Below the pieces are notes generated by a model. That model saw nothing but the letters and a program-made list of their open reading frames with translations, did not search any database and had not been told where the DNA came from. From contig NZ_JAWDIX010000001.1 of assembly GCF_032380675.1 (NCBI RefSeq), positions 62,001-126,000 of the forward strand: DNA of 64,000 nucleotides, in the 5' to 3' direction. The stretch is from Anaerolentibacter hominis. Lineage in GTDB: Bacteria > Bacillota > Clostridia > Lachnospirales > Lachnospiraceae. A program made the position numbers and the translations under genes. Shown here in pieces: positions 54,036 to 61,473 of the stretch. The first letter of the stretch is position 1. Each line of letters begins with the position of its first letter.

Positions 54036-54611
54036 TTGGAGATTCTGAAAACGTTTAAGAAAAATTATGTGGTCGTCGCGGTTCTTTATATGCTGTTTGG
54101 ACTTGTACTTCTGATCTGGCCTGAGATGTCTCTGATGACGATCTGCTACAGCTTTGGCGTGATCACCATTGTGTTTGGCATCGTGCGTCTGATCGGTTAT
54201 TTTGTGAAGGATAGTTTTGTGTCTGCATTTCGGTATGATCTGGTGATCGGGGTGCTGGCTGTGGCAGCAGGTATTTTCATTTTGATCAAGCCGGATTTTA
54301 TCGCCTCCATCCTGCCGGTAGTGCTGGGAATCTTCATTATCGTAAGCAGTATGATTAAACTGCAGAATGCACTGGACTTAAAACGGTTTCACTACGATAA
54401 CTGGTGGGTTGTAGTAATTTTCGCAGTGCTGACTACGGTGCTCGGCATCATTATTATTGTAAATCCTTTTGAAGCCGCCAAGATGGCGATGATGTTTGTG
54501 GGCGTTGCGCTGGCTGTAGATGGTGTCTTGAGCCTGATAAGTCTGCTGTGGGTATCCAGGCAGATTAAAAAGCTGAAAGAGAATACGGAAATCATAGAGA
54601 TGGAAGATTAA
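54036..54611 (+). CDS. DUF308/HdeD-like membrane protein
   Basis: 191 residues from TTG after GAAGGGAAG. Six membrane helices in the paired pattern of DUF308 (LYMLFGLVLLIWPEMSL; AAGIFILIKPDFI; FAVLTTVLGIIIIVNPFEA), followed by a charged KLKENTEIIEMED tail. E. coli HdeD is an acid-resistance membrane protein; role here unknown. Confidence 0.8.
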   Translation: MEILKTFKKNYVVVAVLYMLFGLVLLIWPEMSLMTICYSFGVITIVFGIVRLIGYFVKDSFVSAFRYDLVIGVLAVAAGIFILIKPDFIASILPVVLGIFIIVSSMIKLQNALDLKRFHYDNWWVVVIFAVLTTVLGIIIIVNPFEAAKMAMMFVGVALAVDGVLSLISLLWVSRQIKKLKENTEIIEMED

Positions 54612-54632
54612 AAGTAACTTTGCTTAAAATAA

Positions 54633-54663
54633 AAGGCGTCCGGATTAATCCGGACGCCTTCTC
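54633..54663. terminator. Bidirectional terminator, DUF308 gene and hydrogenase operon
   Basis: A perfect 28-base palindrome (54633-54660) with flanking A and T/C runs, placed nine bases past the hydA stop. Confidence 0.85.
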
Positions 54664-54669
54664 AATGTT

Positions 54670-56421
54670 CTATTCGTATTTATTTACGGAACGTTTTACA
54701 TAGGACGTATGAAGAAGTTCATGTGCTTTATGACTTCCGGGCTCGCCCAGGAATTCTGCATATAATTTCTTCAGGCTTTCATTCTCATGAGATTTACGTA
54801 CCGGCATGCTGGCATCAGCATCATACAGAGCTTTTGCACGAAGGGCACGGATATCATTGAAGTTGCGGACACTTGCCGGAACCTGAGGCTGACCGCCGCC
54901 GTTTACACAGCCGCCAGGACAACCCATGATCTCAATAAAGTGATAATTGGCTTCACCGGATTTCACCTTCTCAAGCACCTCTCTGGCGTTTTTAAGACCG
55001 GATGCAACGGCTACGTTTACATCCATGCCGGCAACATGATAAGTAGCTTCCTTCACGCCTGCCACGCCTCTGACCTCATGGAACTCCGGATCAGGGAGAG
55101 ATTCGCCGGTCAGGGTTTCCACCGCTGTTCTTAATGCCGCTTCCATAACACCGCCGGTAGCACCGAAGATCACAGCGGCACCTGTAGATTCGCCCATCGG
55201 ATCATCGAATTTTTCTTCCGGAAGGGAAGTAAAGTCAAGACCTGCACGGCGGATCATATTGGCCAGCTCTCTGGTGGTCAGGGAATAATCCACATCGGGA
55301 ACCCCTGCCGCATCCTCATCGTCACGGCCGATCTCAAATTTCTTAGCTGTACAAGGCATGATACTTACCATGACAATATCCTTCGCATCCCAGCCCATCT
55401 TCTGTGCATAGTAGGTTTTCGCCATTGCACCGAACATCTGATGCGGAGATTTACAGGAAGATAAGTTCTCTGTCATATCCGGGAAATAATGCTCACAATA
55501 TTTGATCCATCCTGGTGAACAGGAGGTAATCATCGGCAGAACACCGCCGTTTTGTACTCTCTCGATAAATTCATGCGCCTCTTCCAGAATTGTAAGGTCG
55601 GCAGCCCAGTCGGTATCAAATACGCCGTCAAAGCCCATACGGCGCAGCGCAGCAGCCATCTGGCCCTCTACGTTGGTACCGATCGGATAACCGAATTCTT
55701 CGCCCAGGCCTGCACGTACAGCAGGAGCGGTCTGAACCAGAACATGTTTCGCAGGATCTGCAATCGCTTCGAATACTTCGCTGGTTGCGTCCTTCTCATA
55801 GATAGCGCCTACCGGACAGACAGCGATACACTGACCGCAGGATACACAGCTGGTCTCGCCAAGCCCCATCTCGAAAGCACTTGCGATATGGGTATTAAAT
55901 CCACGCTCATTGGGGCCGATAACTCCGATGCCCTGTACATTGGCACAGGCAGCCACACAACGTCTGCAGAGGATACATTTATTGTTGTCACGTACCATAT
56001 GAACAGCGGAGGTATCCAGAGGATACTCTACATTTTCGCCCTGATAGAAAGCAGAATCTTCTACTTTTAAATCCCGGCAAAGTTTCTGCAGTTCACAGTT
56101 GCCGCTTCTCACACAGGAGAGACATTCTTTTTTATGATTGGAAAGGATCAGTTCCAGAGTTTTTCTTCTGGAGTTTAATACCTTTGGTGTGTTGGTCCAT
56201 ACTTCCATCCCGTCGTTGATCGGGTATACACAGGAAGCTACCAGAGTTCTGGCACCTTTAACTTCAACAACACACATACGGCAAGCGCCGATTTCATTGA
56301 TATCCTTCAGATAACATAAAGTGGGGATATCGATGTGAGCCATCTTGGCGGCCTGGAGAATAGTAGAACCGGCAGGCGCGGATACATCGATACCATTTAT
56401 TTTGATATTTACGTTTTCCAT
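54670..56421 (-). CDS. hydA: NADH-dependent [FeFe]-hydrogenase catalytic subunit
   Basis: 583 residues. Domains in order: [2Fe-2S] (about 1-78: Cys 36, 47, 50, 64), His-Cys-type [4Fe-4S] (His 96, Cys 100, 103, 109), two [4Fe-4S] ferredoxin repeats (Cys 149-159 and 192-202), then the H-cluster domain with TSCSPGW (299-305), MPCTAKK (355-361) and CPGGCVNGGG (501-510), and a small C-terminal tail. The domain order matches HydA of trimeric bifurcating hydrogenases. It takes electrons from NADH (through HydB) and ferredoxin to make H2. Last gene of the operon. Confidence 0.95.
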   Translation of the reverse strand: MENVNIKINGIDVSAPAGSTILQAAKMAHIDIPTLCYLKDINEIGACRMCVVEVKGARTLVASCVYPINDGMEVWTNTPKVLNSRRKTLELILSNHKKECLSCVRSGNCELQKLCRDLKVEDSAFYQGENVEYPLDTSAVHMVRDNNKCILCRRCVAACANVQGIGVIGPNERGFNTHIASAFEMGLGETSCVSCGQCIAVCPVGAIYEKDATSEVFEAIADPAKHVLVQTAPAVRAGLGEEFGYPIGTNVEGQMAAALRRMGFDGVFDTDWAADLTILEEAHEFIERVQNGGVLPMITSCSPGWIKYCEHYFPDMTENLSSCKSPHQMFGAMAKTYYAQKMGWDAKDIVMVSIMPCTAKKFEIGRDDEDAAGVPDVDYSLTTRELANMIRRAGLDFTSLPEEKFDDPMGESTGAAVIFGATGGVMEAALRTAVETLTGESLPDPEFHEVRGVAGVKEATYHVAGMDVNVAVASGLKNAREVLEKVKSGEANYHFIEIMGCPGGCVNGGGQPQVPASVRNFNDIRALRAKALYDADASMPVRKSHENESLKKLYAEFLGEPGSHKAHELLHTSYVKRSVNKYE

Positions 56422-56431
56422 ACTTTACCTC

Positions 56432-58222
56432 CTAGGCTTTTGTTATAGCACCGAATCTACATTTTTCCATACAAGCGCCGCACTTGACACATTTCTCCTG
56501 ATGGATGAAATGCGGCTGTTTCACAGTACCTTCAATAGCACCGTTCGGACAGACTCTTGCACATAGTGTACAGCCCTTACATTTATCAGCATCGATGGTG
56601 AAGGACAGCAGATGTTTACAAACACCGGCCGGACACTTCTTATCTACAACATGAGCAACATATTCGTCTCTGAAATAACGGAGTGTGGAGAGTACCGGGT
56701 TCGGAGCTGTCTGGCCCAGACCGCAGAGTGCGTTCTCCTTGATATAGTAGCAGAGCTCTTCCATCTTATCCAGATCTTCCAGAGTACCCTGGCCCTTGGT
56801 AATCTTGTCTAACATCTCATAGAGACGCTTTGTACCGATACGGCAGGGAGTACATTTACCGCAGGATTCATCAACGGTGAATTCCAGGAAGAATTTCGCG
56901 ATGTCAACCATACAGTTATCTTCATCCATAACGATCAGACCGCCGGAACCCATCATGGAACCGATGGAAATCAGGTTGTCGTAATCAATCGGAATATCAA
57001 AATGCTCCGCAGGGATACATCCGCCGGACGGACCGCCTGTCTGAGCTGCTTTAAATTTCTTGCCGTTAGGGATACCGCCGCCGATTTCATCGACTACTTC
57101 GCGGAGGGTTGTACCCATCGGGATTTCCACAAGACCAGTGTTGTTGATCTTGCCGCCGAGAGCAAATACCTTGGTTCCTTTGGACTTCTCGGTTCCCATG
57201 CTGGAGAACCACTCAGCGCCGTTCAGAATAATCTGAGGAATGTTGGCGTAGGTCTCAACATTATTTAAGATGGTCGGACGCTGGAACAGGCCCTTAACTG
57301 CCGGGAATGGCGGACGGGGACGAGGCTCACCGCGGTTTCCTTCAATGGAAGTCATAAGTGCTGTTTCCTCACCGCATACGAACGCGCCGGCACCCAGACG
57401 CAGATCAATATCAAAACAGAAATCAGTTCCAAATATATTCTGGCCCAGAAGACCATACTCTCTGGCCTGTTCAATCGCGATTTTCAGACGCTGTACAGCG
57501 ATCGGATACTCTGCACGTACATAGATATAACCCTGTGTAGCACCAATTGCATAACCAGCGATGGTCATGGCCTCCAGGACTACATGCGGATCGCCTTCCA
57601 GAACGGAACGGTCCATGAATGCGCCCGGATCACCTTCATCGGCGTTACAGCAGACATATTTCTGAACCTGTCCTCTGTTGCCGCTGGCAAATTTCCACTT
57701 TAAACCGGTCGGGAAACCTGCGCCGCCGCGGCCTCTCAAGCCACTGTCCAGAATAAGCTGGATCACTTCGTCGGGAGTCATAGTTGTCAGAACCTTGCCA
57801 AGAGCCTCATAGCCGCCGGTTCCTATGTACTCGTCAATCACTTCCGGATTGATGACACCACAGTTGCGAAGTGCGATTCTGTGCTGTTTTTTATAGAAGG
57901 CAGTTTCATTTAAGGATTTAATTCCGTCTTCTTCAACAGTCTCATTGTATAACAGACGAGTAACAATTCTACCCTTCAATAAATGTTCTTCTACAATTTC
58001 CGGGATATCTTCCGTTTTAACCATAGAATAAAAGGCAGCTTCCGGATAAACAATCATGATGGGACCCAGAGCGCAGAGGCCATGACATCCTGTCTGAACA
58101 ACAGCCACTTCGTTGGTCAGACCCTGTTTATCAATTTCTTCCTGCAGTGTCTTCATGATTTCCAGACTTCCTGAGGAAGTACATCCGGTTCCACCGCAAA
58201 CCAAAACGTGTGAACGATACAT
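56432..58222 (-). CDS. hydB: NADH-binding diaphorase subunit of bifurcating hydrogenase
   Basis: 596 residues. N-terminal thioredoxin-like [2Fe-2S] domain (about 1-95: CGGTGCTSSG, QTGCHGLC). NuoF-like FMN/NADH domain follows (GRGGAGFPTGLKW, GAGAFVCGEETALM), then a [4Fe-4S] site (ESCGKCTPCRIGT) and two ferredoxin-type clusters at the C-terminus (DADKCKGCTLCARVCP, EKCVKCGACMEKC). In HydABC enzymes this subunit carries the FMN where NADH is oxidised or made with bifurcation. Ten bases upstream of hydA. Confidence 0.95.
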   Translation of the reverse strand: MYRSHVLVCGGTGCTSSGSLEIMKTLQEEIDKQGLTNEVAVVQTGCHGLCALGPIMIVYPEAAFYSMVKTEDIPEIVEEHLLKGRIVTRLLYNETVEEDGIKSLNETAFYKKQHRIALRNCGVINPEVIDEYIGTGGYEALGKVLTTMTPDEVIQLILDSGLRGRGGAGFPTGLKWKFASGNRGQVQKYVCCNADEGDPGAFMDRSVLEGDPHVVLEAMTIAGYAIGATQGYIYVRAEYPIAVQRLKIAIEQAREYGLLGQNIFGTDFCFDIDLRLGAGAFVCGEETALMTSIEGNRGEPRPRPPFPAVKGLFQRPTILNNVETYANIPQIILNGAEWFSSMGTEKSKGTKVFALGGKINNTGLVEIPMGTTLREVVDEIGGGIPNGKKFKAAQTGGPSGGCIPAEHFDIPIDYDNLISIGSMMGSGGLIVMDEDNCMVDIAKFFLEFTVDESCGKCTPCRIGTKRLYEMLDKITKGQGTLEDLDKMEELCYYIKENALCGLGQTAPNPVLSTLRYFRDEYVAHVVDKKCPAGVCKHLLSFTIDADKCKGCTLCARVCPNGAIEGTVKQPHFIHQEKCVKCGACMEKCRFGAITKA

Positions 58223-58237
58223 ATGTTTTTGTCCTCC

Positions 58238-58618
58238 TTAGGATTCGAGATTTGCAGAATTAATGGTATATTTATTGACAATCTGACCGCGGATCAGGTG
58301 CTGTTCCACCACTTCCTGTGCTTTCTCCGGAGTCATTTTAATATAAGTAACTTTTTCTTTGCCGGGCTCCATAACCTCGACAATCGGTTCATACTGACAA
58401 AGTCCGATGCAGCCCGTCTGGGTTACAACAACATTATCCAGCTTCTTCTCGGCAACGGCATCTGCCAGTGCGGTCAGAACCGGTCTTGCCCCGCTGGCAA
58501 TACCACAGGTAGCCATACCTACAACAACTCTGGTTTTGGCCTCATTATCTTCGGAACGCATATTAACCTGTGCCTGCATTCTTTCACGTATAGCCTTAAG
58601 TTCCTCAAGACTCTTCAT
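58238..58618 (-). CDS. (2Fe-2S) ferredoxin-domain protein
   Basis: 126 residues from ATG 58618 after AAGGAGG; the frame opens to 58660 without similarity. A thioredoxin-like [2Fe-2S] domain with the cluster Cys in MATCGIASGAR and QTGCIGLCQYEP, like the N-terminal part of HydB. Likely an electron carrier or assembly partner of the hydrogenase. Confidence 0.88.
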   Translation of the reverse strand: MKSLEELKAIRERMQAQVNMRSEDNEAKTRVVVGMATCGIASGARPVLTALADAVAEKKLDNVVVTQTGCIGLCQYEPIVEVMEPGKEKVTYIKMTPEKAQEVVEQHLIRGQIVNKYTINSANLES

Positions 58619-58637
58619 AGGGTTTACCTCCTTATAC

Positions 58638-59198
58638 TCAAACGTTGACGCCCTGATCAACTTCCAGTTTATTTTCTGATAAAAATTCTTTTATGTATGC
58701 GGAAACATCCGGAGAAGAAAAGGAAATATCTTCCCCCAGAATCTCACGAAACTCCCTGGTGTCCAGCGTGAAGCTTCTGTCGTCAAACCGGTAGGTATAG
58801 ACAAAATCAATTTCCGGATGCATAGTCACCATCATATGGATCGTGCCGGTCATATCTCCAAGAGGCATCCTGTCAATATGAGACAGGGTAAAAGAAGCGA
58901 TCACCACAGTCCCCGCATTTAATACGGATTCAATGGAAAAGCTTCCGCCGGTGCTTTCGGCAGCCTGCTTGAAAAACGGCACTCCAAGACCTACTTTCCT
59001 GGTAGTCCGGGTGGTGAAGAACGGGTCCATGACTTTCTGTATCTGTTCCTTCGTCATCCCGCATCCATTGTCCCGTATGGTCACTGTTAATGTGTCCTCT
59101 GACGTGTCCACCGCAACGATGATTTCCACAAGATCTGCCTGTGCCCGCACCGAATTCTCCGCTACATCCAGAATATTCAGAGAGATTTCCGTCATCAT
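58638..59198 (-). CDS. ATP-binding protein (HATPase_c) in the hydrogenase operon
   Basis: 186 residues. A GHKL ATPase fold without a phospho-acceptor His domain: N box EISLNILDVAENSVRAQA (Asn), G1 RDNGCGMT, F box DPFFTTRTTRKVGLG, and a G2-like SGTVV-type strand (NAGTVVIA). The C-terminal 75 residues are unfamiliar. Often placed inside HydABC operons; probably a serine-kinase/anti-sigma-type regulator, by analogy with the RsbW-like product at 60764. Confidence 0.82.
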   Translation of the reverse strand: MMTEISLNILDVAENSVRAQADLVEIIVAVDTSEDTLTVTIRDNGCGMTKEQIQKVMDPFFTTRTTRKVGLGVPFFKQAAESTGGSFSIESVLNAGTVVIASFTLSHIDRMPLGDMTGTIHMMVTMHPEIDFVYTYRFDDRSFTLDTREFREILGEDISFSSPDVSAYIKEFLSENKLEVDQGVNV

Positions 59199-59202
59199 AG
59201 GC

Positions 59203-59694
59203 TTAATATTTTGCCAGAATATCGTCGAGATCGTCTACCGTAAGCCGGCCGTAAACCTCATCATTGATCATCAAGACAGGCGCCAGGCCGCAGGCACCTA
59301 CACAACGGCAGGCATCCAGAGAAAACTTGCCGTCCGGTGTACATTCACCGCTGGCAATTCCCAGCTTTTCGGAAAGCTTGTTGAAGAGATCGCCGGAACC
59401 CTTAACATAACATGCGGTACCAAGACAGACTGAAATTGTGTTTTCCCCTTTCGGATTTAACGAAAACTGGGAATAGAAAGTAGCAACACCGTAAATTTTT
59501 TCAAGCGGAACATTCAGTTCATCGGAAATCATGGTTTGAACTTCAATCGGAAGATAACCGTAAATTTCCTGCGCCTTCTGAAGGATCGGCATTAAAGAAC
59601 CTTTATCGTCTTTATGCTCGGCAATCATTGCACGAAGAGCGGTTTCCTGCTCCTTCGTTCCCTGAAAAGGCAAAGATTGTTTCTTAGAATCCAT
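59203..59694 (-). CDS. hydC: NuoE-like [2Fe-2S] subunit of the hydrogenase
   Basis: 163 residues from ATG 59694 after GAGGAGG; 18 upstream codons are open but unconserved. Complex I 24-kDa family: YGYLPIEVQTMIS, GVATFYSQF, SVCLGTACYVKGS and LDACRCVGACGLAPVLMIND with the four cluster Cys. Transfers electrons between HydB and HydA. First gene of the operon. Confidence 0.94.
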   Translation of the reverse strand: MDSKKQSLPFQGTKEQETALRAMIAEHKDDKGSLMPILQKAQEIYGYLPIEVQTMISDELNVPLEKIYGVATFYSQFSLNPKGENTISVCLGTACYVKGSGDLFNKLSEKLGIASGECTPDGKFSLDACRCVGACGLAPVLMINDEVYGRLTVDDLDDILAKY

Positions 59695-59934
59695 TTTAAA
59701 CCTCCTCAATTCCGGGATCTTACCAGGAAGACCCCCTGTGTTAGACATAAGCCCTCCCTGCCTGCTGGCAACAGCCCTTGGGCAAAGAAAGGTAACAGCT
59801 TACATAAAGCCTGTGTACAAACAACAAAACAAGACATCTCAGCATTAATTCCGAGGTGCTTATTGATCCAAGCCGCGGTAAAAACCACAAGGCTTTGTAC
59901 ATCCCATATGTTAAAATTATGTCAATGATATAAG

Positions 59935-59943
59935 ATTATAGCA
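59935..59943 (-). promoter_or_regulatory. Extended -10 promoter of the hydrogenase operon
   Basis: On the - strand the sequence reads TGCTATAAT, an extended -10 with no clear -35 (best guess TTGTAG with 20-base spacing). Transcription would start near 59928, about 230 bases before hydC. Confidence 0.6.
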
Positions 59944-59964
59944 TAGGAACAGCCAAAAATCTAC

Positions 59965-59984
59965 AATGTTAAATATTTAACATT
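59965..59984. promoter_or_regulatory. Rex-type operator
   Basis: A perfect 20-base palindrome, AATGTTAAATATTTAACATT. The inner part TGTTAA-n4-TTAACA matches the clostridial Rex consensus TTGTTAANNNNTTAACAA except for the outer T/A pair. It is centred about 46 bases upstream of the leftward start site and 55-95 bases from the rightward promoter, where a repressor could control both. Confidence 0.75.
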
Positions 59985-60038
59985 AATTACCTCAAAAAAT
60001 ACAAAATAATCTACAAGGCCGTCAGAATACAATTCTAA

Positions 60039-60067
60039 TTGAAAAACAAAAATAGCAATGTTATACT
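60039..60067 (+). promoter_or_regulatory. Promoter of the rightward sensory-hydrogenase operon
   Basis: TTGAAA and TATACT with a 17-base spacer, giving a leader of about 340 bases. Confidence 0.7.
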
Positions 60068-60112
60068 AAGAAGTAATAAAAAATGCACACAATTTAGTGG
60101 AAATGTTACGAA

Positions 60113-60320
60113 CGCGCCATGTAAGAATACAAAGCTGTAACTGGACGAGGAGCTCGCTCCTCAGGGACAGTTGCAGGTTTGTATTCTTAAGCGGCGAAGC
60201 CGCAAAGCGAGCAGCAGCGGAGCAGATGCGAGCTTTAACATGGCGCGGAAACAGAGAGCAGAGTTTGTATTTTTACATGGCGAAGCTGCAAAGCGAGCAG
60301 ATGCGAGCTTTAACATGGCT
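60113..60320 (+). repeat. Structured leader with repeated GCGAGC elements
   Basis: CGCGCCATGT (60113-60122) pairs perfectly with ACATGGCGCG (60238-60247), enclosing a long hairpin TAAGAATACAAA/TTTGTATTCTTA (60122-60189, inner GAGGAGCTCGCTCCTC) and a GCGGC-GAA-GCCGC hairpin. A second, shortened copy of the block AAGC(G/T)GC...AACATGGC lies at 60262-60319. Lies inside the predicted leader RNA of the sensory operon. Confidence 0.7.
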
Positions 60321-60417
60321 TATTTCACTTGGGACGGGTTCATAAATAGCATAGCGAGCAAACAGAGTCTCTCCGGATCACCGGCTGGGACTCCTATATA
60401 TAAAGGAGGCGGATTAT

Positions 60418-60771
60418 ATGACTGTTGGAGATATAAAAGAGATACTGGGTGCCAGCCTGATTTGCGGAGAGGAGTATTTAAATAAGGAAGTACATACGGC
60501 CTGCGGGTCCGACATGATGAGCGATGTACTGGCCTATGTAAAGGACCAGTCCGTGCTGCTAAGCGGTCTGTGCAATCCACAGGTAATACGAACGGCAGAG
60601 ATGATGGATATCGTCTGTATTGTATTTGTAAGAGGAAAGAACCCGGATGACGGGATGGTTGACCTGGCAAAGGATGGGGGCATAGCCCTGATGACAACAC
60701 AGCACAGGATGTTTACAGCCTGCGGTATGCTGTATGAAAAAGGACTGCGGGGAGGTACTCGTATTGGCTGA
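60418..60771 (+). CDS. DRTGG-domain protein 1
   Basis: 117 residues from ATG after AAAGGAGGCGGATT. The DRTGG fold (MTVGDIKEILGASLICGEEYLN then ACGSDMMSDVLAY and VRGKNPD-type strands), found as an accessory nucleotide-sensing domain in CBS-domain and pyrophosphatase proteins. Contains Cys 16, 29, 67 and 97-102 region MTTQHRMFTACGM, possibly relevant near iron-sulfur proteins. Starts the sensory operon; its 3' end overlaps the next gene by eight bases. Confidence 0.8.
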   Translation: MTVGDIKEILGASLICGEEYLNKEVHTACGSDMMSDVLAYVKDQSVLLSGLCNPQVIRTAEMMDIVCIVFVRGKNPDDGMVDLAKDGGIALMTTQHRMFTACGMLYEKGLRGGTRIG

Positions 60772-61186
60772 TGCAATTAAACTTCACTATGAGGTATCGG
60801 GCGAAGATTTTACCCGGGCAGGGGAGGCCTCCAGTGATGTAAAGAAAAAACTCAAGCAGATGGACGTGGACCCCGATGCTGTGAGGAAGGTGGCCATTGC
60901 CATGTATGAAGGAGAAATCAACATGGTCATTCATGCGAACGGCGGGGATATTGACGTGGAGATTCGTCCGGATGAAATTATCATGATTTTAAAGGATGTT
61001 GGTCCTGGAATTGAAGATGTCGGAAAGGCAATGCAGGAGGGATATTCCACAGCACCTGATAACATCCGTTCTCTGGGATTCGGGGCTGGGATGGGCCTGC
61101 CAAACATGAAAAAATATTCGGATGATATGAAGATTGACACCGTGATCGGGACGGGAACAACGGTTACGATGAAAGTTTATATATAA
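60764..61186 (+). CDS. RsbW-like ATP-binding protein
   Basis: 140 residues from TTG 60764, eight bases after CGGGGAGG (an in-frame ATG at 60734 lies deep in the previous gene). GHKL fold: N box AIAMYEGEINMVIHANGG (Asn), G1 LKDVGPGIED, G2-like GFGAGMGLPNMKKYSD and GTTVTM. Resembles anti-sigma serine kinases such as RsbW/SpoIIAB. No anti-anti-sigma or sigma gene is near, so its partner may be one of the DRTGG proteins or the hydrogenase. Confidence 0.82.
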   Translation: MADAIKLHYEVSGEDFTRAGEASSDVKKKLKQMDVDPDAVRKVAIAMYEGEINMVIHANGGDIDVEIRPDEIIMILKDVGPGIEDVGKAMQEGYSTAPDNIRSLGFGAGMGLPNMKKYSDDMKIDTVIGTGTTVTMKVYI

Positions 61187-61446
61187 TGAAGAATGAAAAA
61201 TGAATAGTGAAGAACGGTGAGAAAGAGTAATGAAGAATGAAAAGTGAATAGTGAAGAACGGTGAGAAAGAGTAATGAGGAATGAAAAGTGAATAGTGAAG
61301 AACGGTGAGAAAGAGTAATGAAGAATGAAAAGTGAATAGTGAAGAACGGTGAGAAAGAGTAATGAAGAATGAAAAATGAATAGTGAAGAACGATGAGAAT
61401 GACAATGAAGTTTTTCGTTTTTCATCCTTCATTCTTTACTATTCAT
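61185..61446. repeat. Five tandem 44-bp repeats with inverted end
   Basis: Units start at 61185, 61229, 61273, 61317 and 61361 and read AATGAAGAATGAAAAGTGAA followed by TAGTGAAGAACGGTGAGAAA and GAGT, with few changes. 61405-61446 is a near reverse complement of a unit (TTTTTCATCCTTCATTCTTT), so the array can fold into a long hairpin between the RsbW-like gene and the hydrogenase gene. A related piece lies at 35431-35494. Confidence 0.92.
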
Positions 61447-61473
61447 TAAAAAGTGGAAAGGGGGCTTCTTCGA

